From contig DEQB01000099.1 in NCBI GenBank assembly GCA_002359085.1, positions 9,274 through 26,608 of the forward strand: 17,335 nt of DNA, written 5' to 3'. Shown here one piece after another: positions 8,785 to 15,166 of this stretch. Within the stretch, counting starts at the first letter, position 1. Every line of letters begins with the position of its first letter. The notes under the pieces were generated by a model that made no database searches, was not told the origin of the DNA, and saw only the letters and a program-made list of their open reading frames with translations. The position numbers and the translations under genes are program-made. The stretch is from Erysipelothrix sp. UBA3377 (GTDB taxonomy: Bacteria; Bacillota_I; Bacilli_A; Erysipelotrichales; Erysipelotrichaceae).

Positions 8785-8806
8785 TTAAACGTTTGACAAC
8801 GCTTTC
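8785..8806. promoter_or_regulatory. Two adjacent candidate LacI/CcpA-type operators over the phosphorylase promoter
   Basis: TTAAACGTTTGA (8785-8796) and, on the opposite strand, GAAAGCGTTG (8797-8806) share the AARCGTT core with the site at 8719-8728. Their CG centres are 10 bases apart, one helical turn. The first reaches into the -35 box and the second lies in the spacer of the plus-strand promoter. The minus-strand reading TAGAAAGCGTTGTCA matches the catabolite-responsive-element consensus with one mismatch. Confidence 0.55.
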
Positions 8807-8820
8807 TAAAATGATATTCT
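8793..8820 (+). promoter_or_regulatory. Promoter of the nucleoside phosphorylase/flavoprotein pair
   Basis: A perfect -35 box TTGACA (8793-8798) is followed after 16 bases by TATTCT (8815-8820). The predicted leader is short, and an AAGGAG ribosome site precedes the ATG at 8846. The promoter is divergent from, and 31 bases from, the minus-strand operon promoter. Confidence 0.7.
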
Positions 8821-8845
8821 TTAGGTATGAAAAGGAGACAATTCA

Positions 8846-9583
8846 ATGAAACAAGCACACATATTACTCGACAATACAGTCAACGCACACTACGCACTAT
8901 TACCCGGAGATCCCGCCAGACTGGATCACATCAAACAATTTCTAGATGACCCCCAAGAACTTGCATATAATAGAGAATACCGCAGTATCGTTGGAACCTA
9001 CAAAGGCGTCAAAGTACTCGCCGTCTCAACTGGAATTGGTGGCGCTTCTGCCAGTATCGCAATTGAAGAACTCAACAACATTGGTGTTCATACCATGATT
9101 CGCATCGGATCATGTGGCGCATTACAACCCAATCTAAAACTTGGAGACTTGGTGATTGCTGAAGGCGCAATCCGCGACGAAGGTGCCTCAAAAACCTACG
9201 TTAACCCCGTATTCCCTGCAGCACCCGACTTCTATGTCTTAAAAGCCATTGTTGAAACTTGCAAAGAAAACAACTACGACTACCACCTCGGTATCGTTCA
9301 TACCCACGACAGCTTCTATACCGACGATCACAAAGAAGTCGAAAAGCACTGGGCAAAACACGGTGCATTGGGCGCAGACTTAGAAACTGCAACACTCCTC
9401 ACTGTAGGACGTCTCAGAAATATTAGAACCGCATCCATCTTAAATAATGTTGTTGTATACGGTGAAGACACTTCAGAATCCATCGGAAACTATGTGGATG
9501 GTGAAAACATGACCCTTGAAGGCGAAAAAAGAGAAATCCTTACTGCGCTAGAAGCTTGCTACAAACTGGAGGCCAACATATGA
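8846..9583 (+). CDS. Nucleoside phosphorylase, family I (uridine/purine type)
   Basis: This cytoplasmic enzyme uses phosphate to split a nucleoside into base and (deoxy)ribose 1-phosphate. The 245-residue protein has the NP-I landmarks: GDPAR (21-25), R46 and RIGSCG (86-91) for phosphate and ribose, and GADLETATLLT (176-186) where the family has the ribose-contacting glutamate (E180 here). The ETATLLT segment resembles uridine phosphorylase (ESATLLT in the E. coli enzyme, from memory), yet the usual MET before that glutamate is replaced by leucine and the acidic residue two before it is Asp. I therefore call the family securely but leave the substrate open between uridine and purine nucleosides. 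The start is supported by AAGGAG about 8 bases upstream. It is divergent from the transporter operon and shares its operator region, so co-regulation is likely. Confidence 0.9.
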   Translation: MKQAHILLDNTVNAHYALLPGDPARLDHIKQFLDDPQELAYNREYRSIVGTYKGVKVLAVSTGIGGASASIAIEELNNIGVHTMIRIGSCGALQPNLKLGDLVIAEGAIRDEGASKTYVNPVFPAAPDFYVLKAIVETCKENNYDYHLGIVHTHDSFYTDDHKEVEKHWAKHGALGADLETATLLTVGRLRNIRTASILNNVVVYGEDTSESIGNYVDGENMTLEGEKREILTALEACYKLEANI

Positions 9584-10170
9584 AAACACTACTCTACATC
9601 GATTGCTGCGTCAGAGGCGAAGCATCCAGAACCCAAAAAGTAGCTCAAAGTCTACTTCAATCCATCAATGACTCATACAATGTCGTCCATCTCAAACTCA
9701 CAGACATGGACTTAAAACCTTTAATAAACGAAGCATTCAATGAAAGAGAAGCACTCCTGGCATCAAACGATTTTAGTCATCCCCGTTTTGATCTAGCCCA
9801 CCAACTTGCACAAGCAGATGCAATTGTTATGGCTGCCCCATTTTGGGATTTAAGCTTCCCTTCATTGCTAAAAATCTATATTGAGAACTGCGCTGTCGAT
9901 CGTATCACATTCAAATCAACAGAACTGGGACTCAAAGGACTATGCAAGGCAGACAATCTCGTCTACCTCACCACACGCGGCGGATTTTACACAGACAACC
10001 CCAGCGAACAAGCCCTGCCCTATATCAAGCACATGGCTGATTTCTTTGGCATTGACAACTTCCACGCCATTGCTGCAGATGGCATGGATGTATACGGCTT
10101 TGATAGTGAGGGCTCACTCAATGATGCCATCACAAAAGCCGCTACACTTGGTGAACAGTTGTTTGGTTAA
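9580..10170 (+). CDS. NAD(P)H-dependent flavodoxin-fold oxidoreductase, azoreductase (AzoR)-like
   Basis: The 196-residue protein has the flavodoxin-like quinone reductase/azoreductase fold. LLYIDCCVRGEASRT at the N terminus forms the FMN phosphate loop, AAPFWDLSFPSLLKIYIEN (85-103) matches the AzoR region APMYNFNISTQLKNYFD, and FKSTELGLKGL and TTRGGFYTD (131-139) match the flavin-ring binding segments. The usual reaction is FMN-dependent two-electron reduction of quinones or azo compounds with NAD(P)H; the physiological substrate here is unknown. Its ATG overlaps the phosphorylase TGA (ATGA), with GGAGG upstream inside the phosphorylase gene, so the two are translationally coupled. An upstream in-frame start at 9556 is rejected because it lacks a ribosome site and family similarity. 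No signal peptide is seen. Confidence 0.85.
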   Translation: MKTLLYIDCCVRGEASRTQKVAQSLLQSINDSYNVVHLKLTDMDLKPLINEAFNEREALLASNDFSHPRFDLAHQLAQADAIVMAAPFWDLSFPSLLKIYIENCAVDRITFKSTELGLKGLCKADNLVYLTTRGGFYTDNPSEQALPYIKHMADFFGIDNFHAIAADGMDVYGFDSEGSLNDAITKAATLGEQLFG

Positions 10171-10209
10171 AAAAGATTACTTTCTTTTTTGGTGGTATAC
10201 ACTACCACC
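10169..10209. other. Two short inverted repeats after the flavoprotein stop
   Basis: An A/T stem (AAAAAAGA, loop TTACTT, TCTTTTTT; 10169-10190) is immediately followed by a perfect 7-base stem GGTGGTA/TACCACC with loop TACAC (10191-10209). Neither has a U-tract after a GC stem in either direction, so neither is a standard terminator. They precede the real terminator at 10238-10278. Confidence 0.4.
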
Positions 10210-10237
10210 ACATCAAATATTAGACTTATAAATACTT

Positions 10238-10278
10238 AAGGATTGATCTTCGTAATACGGGGGTCAATCCTTTTTTTT
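10238..10278 (+). terminator. Rho-independent terminator of the phosphorylase/flavoprotein operon
   Basis: The stem AAGGATTGA/TCAATCCTT (9 bases), which can extend inward with CGT/ACG and wobble pairs, is followed by a run of T to position 10278. Orientation and position, 68 bases after the flavoprotein stop, fit termination of the plus-strand pair. Confidence 0.85.
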
Positions 10279-10300
10279 ACTCAGAAATCCTACGTACTTT

Positions 10301-10344
10301 AAAAGAAAAACCGCACCCTCTTGTCCAAGACATTCGGTACGGTT
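10301..10344 (-). terminator. Rho-independent terminator of the polyamine transport operon
   Basis: On the minus strand AACCGTACC pairs with GGTGCGGTT (one wobble), with a second inner stem TGTC/GACA, followed by TTTCTTTT. It lies just past the potD stop at 10357 and faces the plus-strand terminator, so the two convergent operons are well insulated. Confidence 0.85.
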
Positions 10345-10356
10345 CTATCATTTCAA

Positions 10357-11394
10357 TTAATTAGACGCAATTAATTTACTCCACAAATCACCCAATAAAA
10401 CTTTGGTTTTTGCGTTGTAATAAAACTCTTCGTCTTTGTCATAATTCGTTCTTTGAATATAGGCATCAATTCCCGCATATTCACCTTCACTCACACTTTT
10501 CGCAACACTTGAAATTGGACTTGTATATCCTACTTCAATAGAGATTGCTTCTTGGTTTTCAGTTTCTAAAACATAATTCATGAATGCATGCGCCAATTCA
10601 ACTTCACGGGCATCCTTAGGAATCACCATCGCATCCACCCATACGTTGGTGCCTTGATGCGGTTCAATATAAGACAGATCTTCATTGACACTCAACACAT
10701 ACGTTGCGTCTCCTGAATACATAATCGCAAGATCTTTTTCGCCTACTTCCATCGCATCAATCACATAGTCATCCACATACACTGGATTCATTTCTTTTTT
10801 CATATCGATGAGCCAGTTATATGCGGCTTCAAGTTCCGCTTCATCTTCAGTATTCATTGAATAACCCAAAGCTTTTAAAGCGACCATGAAGGTATCACGT
10901 TCTGAGTTGTATAAGAAGAGATTGTCTGCGTATTTTGTATCTCTGAGGATATCCCAACCCTTTGCTTCAATTTCACTTTCACTGATGACTGTTGTGTTGT
11001 ATACAATGCCCACACTTCCTACAAAGTAAGGGACTGCATATTCATTGTTGGGATCAAAGTGACGCCCTTTATATGCATCATCAATATTTGCGTAATTGGG
11101 GATTAAAGAATAATCAACTTTTTGAAGAAGATCCTCCTCAACCAATCTTTGAATCATATAGTCTGATGGGATGATCACATCATAACTCTCACTCACAATT
11201 TTAGTGTACATGTCTTCATTTGAAGAGAATAGATCATATTGAATGGTCACACCATATTCTTTTTCAAATTCATAAATAACATCGCGGTCAATATACTCTC
11301 CCCAGTTATATACACGAAGCACTGGTTTATTACTGTCGCTGCCACATCCTACAATCATGAGCAAAACAACAAGGCTTAATAATAATTTTTTCAT
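10357..11394 (-). CDS. potD: Spermidine/putrescine-binding lipoprotein
   Basis: This is the extracellular binding subunit of the polyamine ABC importer, 345 residues. The signal peptide KKLLLSLVVLLMIVGC ends in a lipobox with Cys17 as the lipid anchor. The mature part has the PotD landmarks: VLRVYNWGEYID at the start, IPSDYMIQRLVEEDLL, YAVPYFVGSVGIVYN, IMYSGDATYVLS and a late TSPISSVAK. I choose the ATG at 11394, with AAGGAAA upstream and the lysines of the signal peptide immediately after it, over the frame start at 11418, which would overlap potC and put charged residues ahead of the signal. It is the last gene of the operon, 16 bases after potC. Preference between putrescine and spermidine is not resolved. 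Confidence 0.92.
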   Translation of the reverse strand: MKKLLLSLVVLLMIVGCGSDSNKPVLRVYNWGEYIDRDVIYEFEKEYGVTIQYDLFSSNEDMYTKIVSESYDVIIPSDYMIQRLVEEDLLQKVDYSLIPNYANIDDAYKGRHFDPNNEYAVPYFVGSVGIVYNTTVISESEIEAKGWDILRDTKYADNLFLYNSERDTFMVALKALGYSMNTEDEAELEAAYNWLIDMKKEMNPVYVDDYVIDAMEVGEKDLAIMYSGDATYVLSVNEDLSYIEPHQGTNVWVDAMVIPKDAREVELAHAFMNYVLETENQEAISIEVGYTSPISSVAKSVSEGEYAGIDAYIQRTNYDKDEEFYYNAKTKVLLGDLWSKLIASN

Positions 11395-11410
11395 TTCTAA
11401 TTTCCTTTCA

Positions 11411-12217
11411 CTAAGCACTGAGTACTTTTTTACTGGTATTCTTTTTCAATACCGGAACCAAATTAATAATAATCAAGAAGATTGTCACAACCACAACCAT
11501 AATAGTACTTAACGCATTCACGGATGGGTTAATTCTTTTACTCATGGTATACACGAGAATTGAAATATTTTTTACCCCATTACCCGTCACAAAGTAAGAA
11601 ATCACAAAGTCATCAAATGACATCGTAAAGGCCAACAAAGCTGCCGAGATAATACTGGGTGTTATTTGAGGTAAGATGACTTTCACCAAGGCTTGAGTCG
11701 GTGTTGCGCCCAAATCCATGGCCGCATCCGCTAAGTTTGGATCCAGTTTTCTAAGTTTGGGTAAAACCGTTAAGATTACATACGGAATACTAAAGGCAAT
11801 ATGCGCCAATAACATCGTAATATACCCTCTGGGAATTTTAAACGCAATGAACAGTAACATCAAGCCAATGGCCGTTACAATTTCAGGATTCATAATCGGT
11901 AGATTGTTGATTTGTAAGATCACATTACGAATTAACTTCTTTGAATTCACCAAACCAATAGCCGTTAAGGTTCCCACTATGGTGGATACCACAGTTGAGA
12001 TCAACGCTACGGTAATTGAAACCCGTACCGCCGCAACCATCTCACGGTTGTTAAACAAATCTTCATACCAACGCGTAGAAAAACTACTAAAATGCGTCAA
12101 TGATTTACTGGAGTTAAAAGAGAAAACAATCATGATCACAATGGGCAAATAAAAGAAAACAAACATAAGAAACAAGCTCGCAAACTTCGTGAAATGATGT
12201 TGTTTTTGTCCTACCAT
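11411..12217 (-). CDS. potC: Spermidine/putrescine ABC transporter permease
   Basis: This is one of two membrane subunits of the polyamine importer, 268 residues. About six hydrophobic spans are visible, with the EAA loop that contacts the ATPase at 164-184 (ADAAMDLGATPTQALVKVILP) and the PotC-typical SFDDFVISYFVTG (200-212). I choose the ATG at 12217, because AAGGAG lies 7 bases upstream, overlapping the end of potB; a longer frame from 12244 would add a lysine-rich tail and overlap potB. It is separated from potB by 4 bases. Confidence 0.92.
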   Translation of the reverse strand: MVGQKQHHFTKFASLFLMFVFFYLPIVIMIVFSFNSSKSLTHFSSFSTRWYEDLFNNREMVAAVRVSITVALISTVVSTIVGTLTAIGLVNSKKLIRNVILQINNLPIMNPEIVTAIGLMLLFIAFKIPRGYITMLLAHIAFSIPYVILTVLPKLRKLDPNLADAAMDLGATPTQALVKVILPQITPSIISAALLAFTMSFDDFVISYFVTGNGVKNISILVYTMSKRINPSVNALSTIMVVVVTIFLIIINLVPVLKKNTSKKVLSA

Positions 12218-12221
12218 AACC

Positions 12222-13046
12222 TTACTCCTTTTCTTCTCTTTCAAATTTATTCGTTAAGCTAATTGAGAACATAATGATAACTGCCATAATCAATGAAATG
12301 GCTGAACCAAAGTTCCAATTACCGATTTGTACAAATTGTTTTTCTATCAAGTTACCAATTAAAGCGTATCCCCCGCCCCCTAAAAGTTGCGGAATCACAA
12401 AGGTACTGACTGCTGGTAAAAATACCAATGTAATACCGGAAATCACACCACTTAAAGACAGTGGAAAGATAACTTTTCTAAAAGTTTTATATTTATCAGC
12501 ACCCAAATCATAACTCGCTTCAATGAGTGATTCATCCATCCGACTCAAGACATTATAAATTTGAAGAATCATGAAAGGTAAGAAGTTATAAACCATACCC
12601 AAGATAACCGCAAAATCCGTATACATCATCTTAAGGGGACCCAGACCAAACAATCCAAGAAATGAATTGATCAATCCTTTGTCCGCAAGTAAACTCATCC
12701 ACGCGTACGTACGAATTAACATGTTAATCCACATGGGAATGGTGACCAATAAAATCCACATCGTTTGAGATCGTTCCGATTGACGAGAAATGATGAATGC
12801 GAGTGGATAACCCACCACCAAACAAATCACCGTGGTAATCAAAGCAATTTTCAATGACTTCCACAAAACGGAAATAAAGACTGGATCAAAAAATTTTTTA
12901 AAGTTTTCAAGTGTAAAATTAATTTGAATAATCTCATTGGTATTGGGAGACGTAAAGGCATAAAATGCGATCAATAACATGGGAATTAATATCATCAGTG
13001 CCAACCATACAAAGTATGGAACCACCAAGCGACGATAGGCTTTCAT
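12222..13046 (-). CDS. potB: Spermidine/putrescine ABC transporter permease
   Basis: This is the second membrane subunit of the polyamine importer, 274 residues. It has about six hydrophobic spans, an EAA loop at 176-196 (IEASYDLGADKYKTFRKVIFP), and the PotB-typical WINMLIRTYAWMSLL (106-120) and PAVSTFVIPQLLGGG (211-225). Its ATG abuts the potA stop (TAAATG), and GGAGG lies 8 bases upstream inside potA, so translation is probably coupled. The C terminus is short and charged (FEREEKE). Confidence 0.92.
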   Translation of the reverse strand: MKAYRRLVVPYFVWLALMILIPMLLIAFYAFTSPNTNEIIQINFTLENFKKFFDPVFISVLWKSLKIALITTVICLVVGYPLAFIISRQSERSQTMWILLVTIPMWINMLIRTYAWMSLLADKGLINSFLGLFGLGPLKMMYTDFAVILGMVYNFLPFMILQIYNVLSRMDESLIEASYDLGADKYKTFRKVIFPLSLSGVISGITLVFLPAVSTFVIPQLLGGGGYALIGNLIEKQFVQIGNWNFGSAISLIMAVIIMFSISLTNKFEREEKE

Positions 13047-14090
13047 TTAGTAAGCCTCCAGTTTCTGCATCACATGTAAATCTTCTGGACCAAAATTAAT
13101 ACCCACTTGACTGCCTACTTCCGCTGCTTTGATTGAATGAATAACATATTCTCTAGCATTTGTCTCAACCAAAATTTCATAATGAACCCCTTTAAAGATA
13201 ATCGAGGTCACTTCCCCCACAAACTTACCTTTATCACTGGGCACCACTTCCAAGTCTTCTGGACGTACCACGATATCAACCGCTTCATTGTCATCAAATC
13301 CATAATCAACACAATCAAAGGTTTTCCCATCAAATTCAACAAGATAATCTTGAATCATGATGCCTTCCATGATATTGGAATCCCCAATAAAGTCAGCCAC
13401 AAATTTATTTTCAGGTTCATTATAGATATCGATGGGAGACCCAATTTGTTGAATCTCTCCCTCATTGAGAACCACAATTTTATCACTCATCGTTAAAGCT
13501 TCTTCTTGGTCATGGGTTACATAAATAAAGGTAATTCCCACATCCTGTTGAATGGACTTCAACTCATGTTGCATTTCTTTACGTAATTTAAGATCCAATG
13601 CACCCAAAGGCTCATCCAATAAAAGCACCATCGGTTCATTCACCAACGCACGCGCAATCGCAATTCGCTGTTGTTGACCCCCGGATAGTTGATTGATATG
13701 TCTTTCCTCAAAACCCTTAAGACCCACCAAATCCAACATTTTTCTTACTTTTTGATCAATGACATCCTTTGACTCTTTTTTAATATGTAGTCCAAAAGCA
13801 ATATTGTCATATACGTTCATATGTGGAAACAATGCATAACGTTGAAACACAGTATTCACTTCTCTTTTATGCGGCGGTGTTTGAGAAATCTCAATGCCGT
13901 CAAAATAAATTTCACCCGAGTTTTGTTCCAAAAAACCACCCAAGATTCTCAACAATGTTGTTTTACCACATCCAGATGGACCCAGTAACGTCACAAACTC
14001 ATTCTCATAAATATCCAGATTGATACCTTTTAAAACAAGTGTGTCATCAAAACTTTTTACAATATTTTTAAATTCAATCAATGTCTTCAT
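13047..14090 (-). CDS. potA: Spermidine/putrescine ABC transporter ATP-binding protein
   Basis: This is the cytoplasmic ATPase that powers the polyamine importer, 347 residues. It has Walker A GPSGCGKTT (37-45), the Q-loop glutamine at 83, the signature LSGGQQQR (135-142), Walker B VLLLDEP (155-161) and the H-loop histidine at 193. A C-terminal TOBE-type regulatory domain (about 275-345) includes VRPEDLEVV. I choose the ATG at 14090, which has AAGGAG about 8 bases upstream and begins MKTLIEFKNI; the longer frame from 14159 would run into the regulator gene. It follows the XRE-cupin gene by 13 bases. All catalytic residues seem intact. Confidence 0.93.
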   Translation of the reverse strand: MKTLIEFKNIVKSFDDTLVLKGINLDIYENEFVTLLGPSGCGKTTLLRILGGFLEQNSGEIYFDGIEISQTPPHKREVNTVFQRYALFPHMNVYDNIAFGLHIKKESKDVIDQKVRKMLDLVGLKGFEERHINQLSGGQQQRIAIARALVNEPMVLLLDEPLGALDLKLRKEMQHELKSIQQDVGITFIYVTHDQEEALTMSDKIVVLNEGEIQQIGSPIDIYNEPENKFVADFIGDSNIMEGIMIQDYLVEFDGKTFDCVDYGFDDNEAVDIVVRPEDLEVVPSDKGKFVGEVTSIIFKGVHYEILVETNAREYVIHSIKAAEVGSQVGINFGPEDLHVMQKLEAY

Positions 14091-14103
14091 CAGTATCTCT
14101 CCT

Positions 14104-14637
14104 TTAGAATACAGGTGGCGTACAAACCCAAAGAATCTTCGCCAATTGTTTATGTTCATTTTTAAAATAATGGGACCGTTCCCCTTTAATATAGAAAGTC
14201 TGTCCCTTACTCAAAGTCAAGCATTCATCCCCATTGGTAAGGGTACATTTCCCTTCCAATATATATCCGAACTCTTCACCTTCATGTGGTAACACCTCAA
14301 AAGATTCACCACCCTGTTTCAGTTCCAATAAAATGGGTTCCATTTCATTTTTTTGTGCATTGGGCACAATCCACGTTATCTTCGCATGGGATTTCTCATC
14401 CACAAAGTAATCTTCATCTGTAAAGACAATTTGTTCATCCTTATCCTCTTTAAAGAAAGAAGACAAATCCATCCCCAGTGCTTCAACGATATCTCCCAAT
14501 GTTGAGATAGAAGGTGACGTTAAATCATTTTCAATCTGAGATAAGAAACCCTTCGTCAATTCAGTACGACTCGCCAGTTCCTCTAATGTGAGATTGTTTT
14601 GAACACGGTACTTCCGTAATTTTTTACCGATTTCCAT
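14104..14637 (-). CDS. XRE-family regulator with C-terminal cupin domain, PuuR-like
   Basis: This 177-residue regulator has an N-terminal helix-turn-helix of the XRE/Cro type (about 5-62, with LTLEELASRTELTKGFLSQI) and a C-terminal cupin domain (about 100-175, with HEGEEFGYILEGKCTL and KGQTFYIKGERSHYF). This architecture is that of E. coli PuuR and of regulators commonly encoded next to polyamine transport genes, so a polyamine or its metabolite is the likely signal, sensed by the cupin. It is the first gene of the pot operon and is preceded by GGAGG spaced 6 bases from the ATG. A palindromic operator candidate lies between its promoter and start codon, suggesting it represses its own operon. 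Confidence 0.88.
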   Translation of the reverse strand: MEIGKKLRKYRVQNNLTLEELASRTELTKGFLSQIENDLTSPSISTLGDIVEALGMDLSSFFKEDKDEQIVFTDEDYFVDEKSHAKITWIVPNAQKNEMEPILLELKQGGESFEVLPHEGEEFGYILEGKCTLTNGDECLTLSKGQTFYIKGERSHYFKNEHKQLAKILWVCTPPVF

Positions 14638-14650
14638 ACCCTACCTCCTT

Positions 14651-14753
14651 GTTTAGTTCTACTAAACTATTTGATTAGTAAACCAAAACTCAATGTTATT
14701 ATACACAAGTTTTTTCATAATGCAAGACTTGTCATTAAAATAGTGTAAACCAA
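14651..14753. promoter_or_regulatory. Candidate operator cluster of the XRE-cupin regulator
   Basis: A perfect 17-base palindrome, GTTTAGTTCTACTAAAC (14651-14667; 7-base arms, 3-base centre), lies between the -10 box and the start codon. Related half-sites AGTAAAC (14677-14683) and TGTAAAC (14744-14750) follow; the last two belong to a 9-base direct repeat, GTAAACCAA, at 14678-14686 and 14745-14753, that flanks the promoter. A role as binding site for the adjacent regulator is inferred from position and symmetry. Confidence 0.55.
14698..14725 (-). promoter_or_regulatory. Promoter of the regulator-potABCD operon
   Basis: On the minus strand there is a consensus -10 box TATAAT (14698-14703) and a -35 box TTGCAT (14720-14725) with a 16-base spacer. 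The predicted leader of about 55 bases contains the 17-base palindrome. Confidence 0.75.
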
Positions 14754-14765
14754 GAGAAAAGACAT

Positions 14766-14791
14766 AAAAAAAACCAACATCACTGCTGGTT
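14766..14791 (-). terminator. Rho-independent terminator of the thioredoxin gene
   Basis: On the minus strand AACCAGCA pairs with TGTTGGTT (one G-T wobble) around the loop GTGA, a GNRA-type tetraloop, and the stem runs directly into a T tract. It is 10 bases past the thioredoxin stop and separates that gene from the pot operon promoter. Confidence 0.85.
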
Positions 14792-14800
14792 CATTTAATA

Positions 14801-15106
14801 TTAAACACCTTGAATAAACTTAATGACTTCAGGCTTAGGCATAAAACCTGTACGACGATCCACTGGTTTACCATCTTTAAATAAGATCATGGTTGGAATT
14901 GACATTACATCAAATCTTTGTGCCAATTCACCGTCTGCATCAACATCAACTTTAATAATGCTGACTTCATCTTGAAGTTCTTCTTGAACCTCTTTTAGAA
15001 CTGGGGTAATCATCTTACAGGGCCCACACCAATCAGCGTAGAAATCCACAAGGACAACGCCCTCTTTTGTTTTCTCATTGAAGTTTTTATTATTTACGAC
15101 TTCCAT
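14801..15106 (-). CDS. trxA: Thioredoxin
   Basis: This small cytoplasmic disulfide reductase is 101 residues long, a standard thioredoxin length. The active site WCGPC is at 26-30 with the usual preceding DFYAD, and the cis-proline is at P71 in SIPTMILF. The buried aspartate (D21) is present, and the glycine pair near the end is partly kept (TGFMPKPE). AAAGGAGG lies about 9 bases before the ATG. It has its own extended -10 promoter and terminator and so is a single-gene unit. Confidence 0.95.
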   Translation of the reverse strand: MEVVNNKNFNEKTKEGVVLVDFYADWCGPCKMITPVLKEVQEELQDEVSIIKVDVDADGELAQRFDVMSIPTMILFKDGKPVDRRTGFMPKPEVIKFIQGV

Positions 15107-15135
15107 CTATATAACCTCCTTTGATTTCGATTTTA

Positions 15136-15163
15136 ATTATAACACAAATACATGGTTTTTAAA
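15136..15163 (-). promoter_or_regulatory. Promoter of the thioredoxin gene
   Basis: On the minus strand TGTTATAAT forms an extended -10 element (box at 15136-15141). The -35 candidate TTTAAA (15158-15163, 16-base spacer) is weak, as is common when the -10 is extended. It starts within the short gap after the lipid kinase stop. Confidence 0.65.
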
Positions 15164-15166
15164 TTA

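Noticed and set aside
8846..10170. Recent horizontal transfer of the plus-strand pair because of C-ending codons
   Set aside because: The C bias fits strand-wide skew; there are no mobile elements, repeats or tRNA genes beside it, and the shared operator region fits long co-evolution with the operon.
9881..10231. Plus-strand frame overlapping the flavoprotein in another phase
   Set aside because: The flavoprotein frame carries the conserved motifs and ribosome site; this frame has neither.
11718..12152. Plus-strand open frame of 144 codons
   Set aside because: It is antisense to potC, whose membrane spans and EAA loop are intact; a shadow of the real gene.
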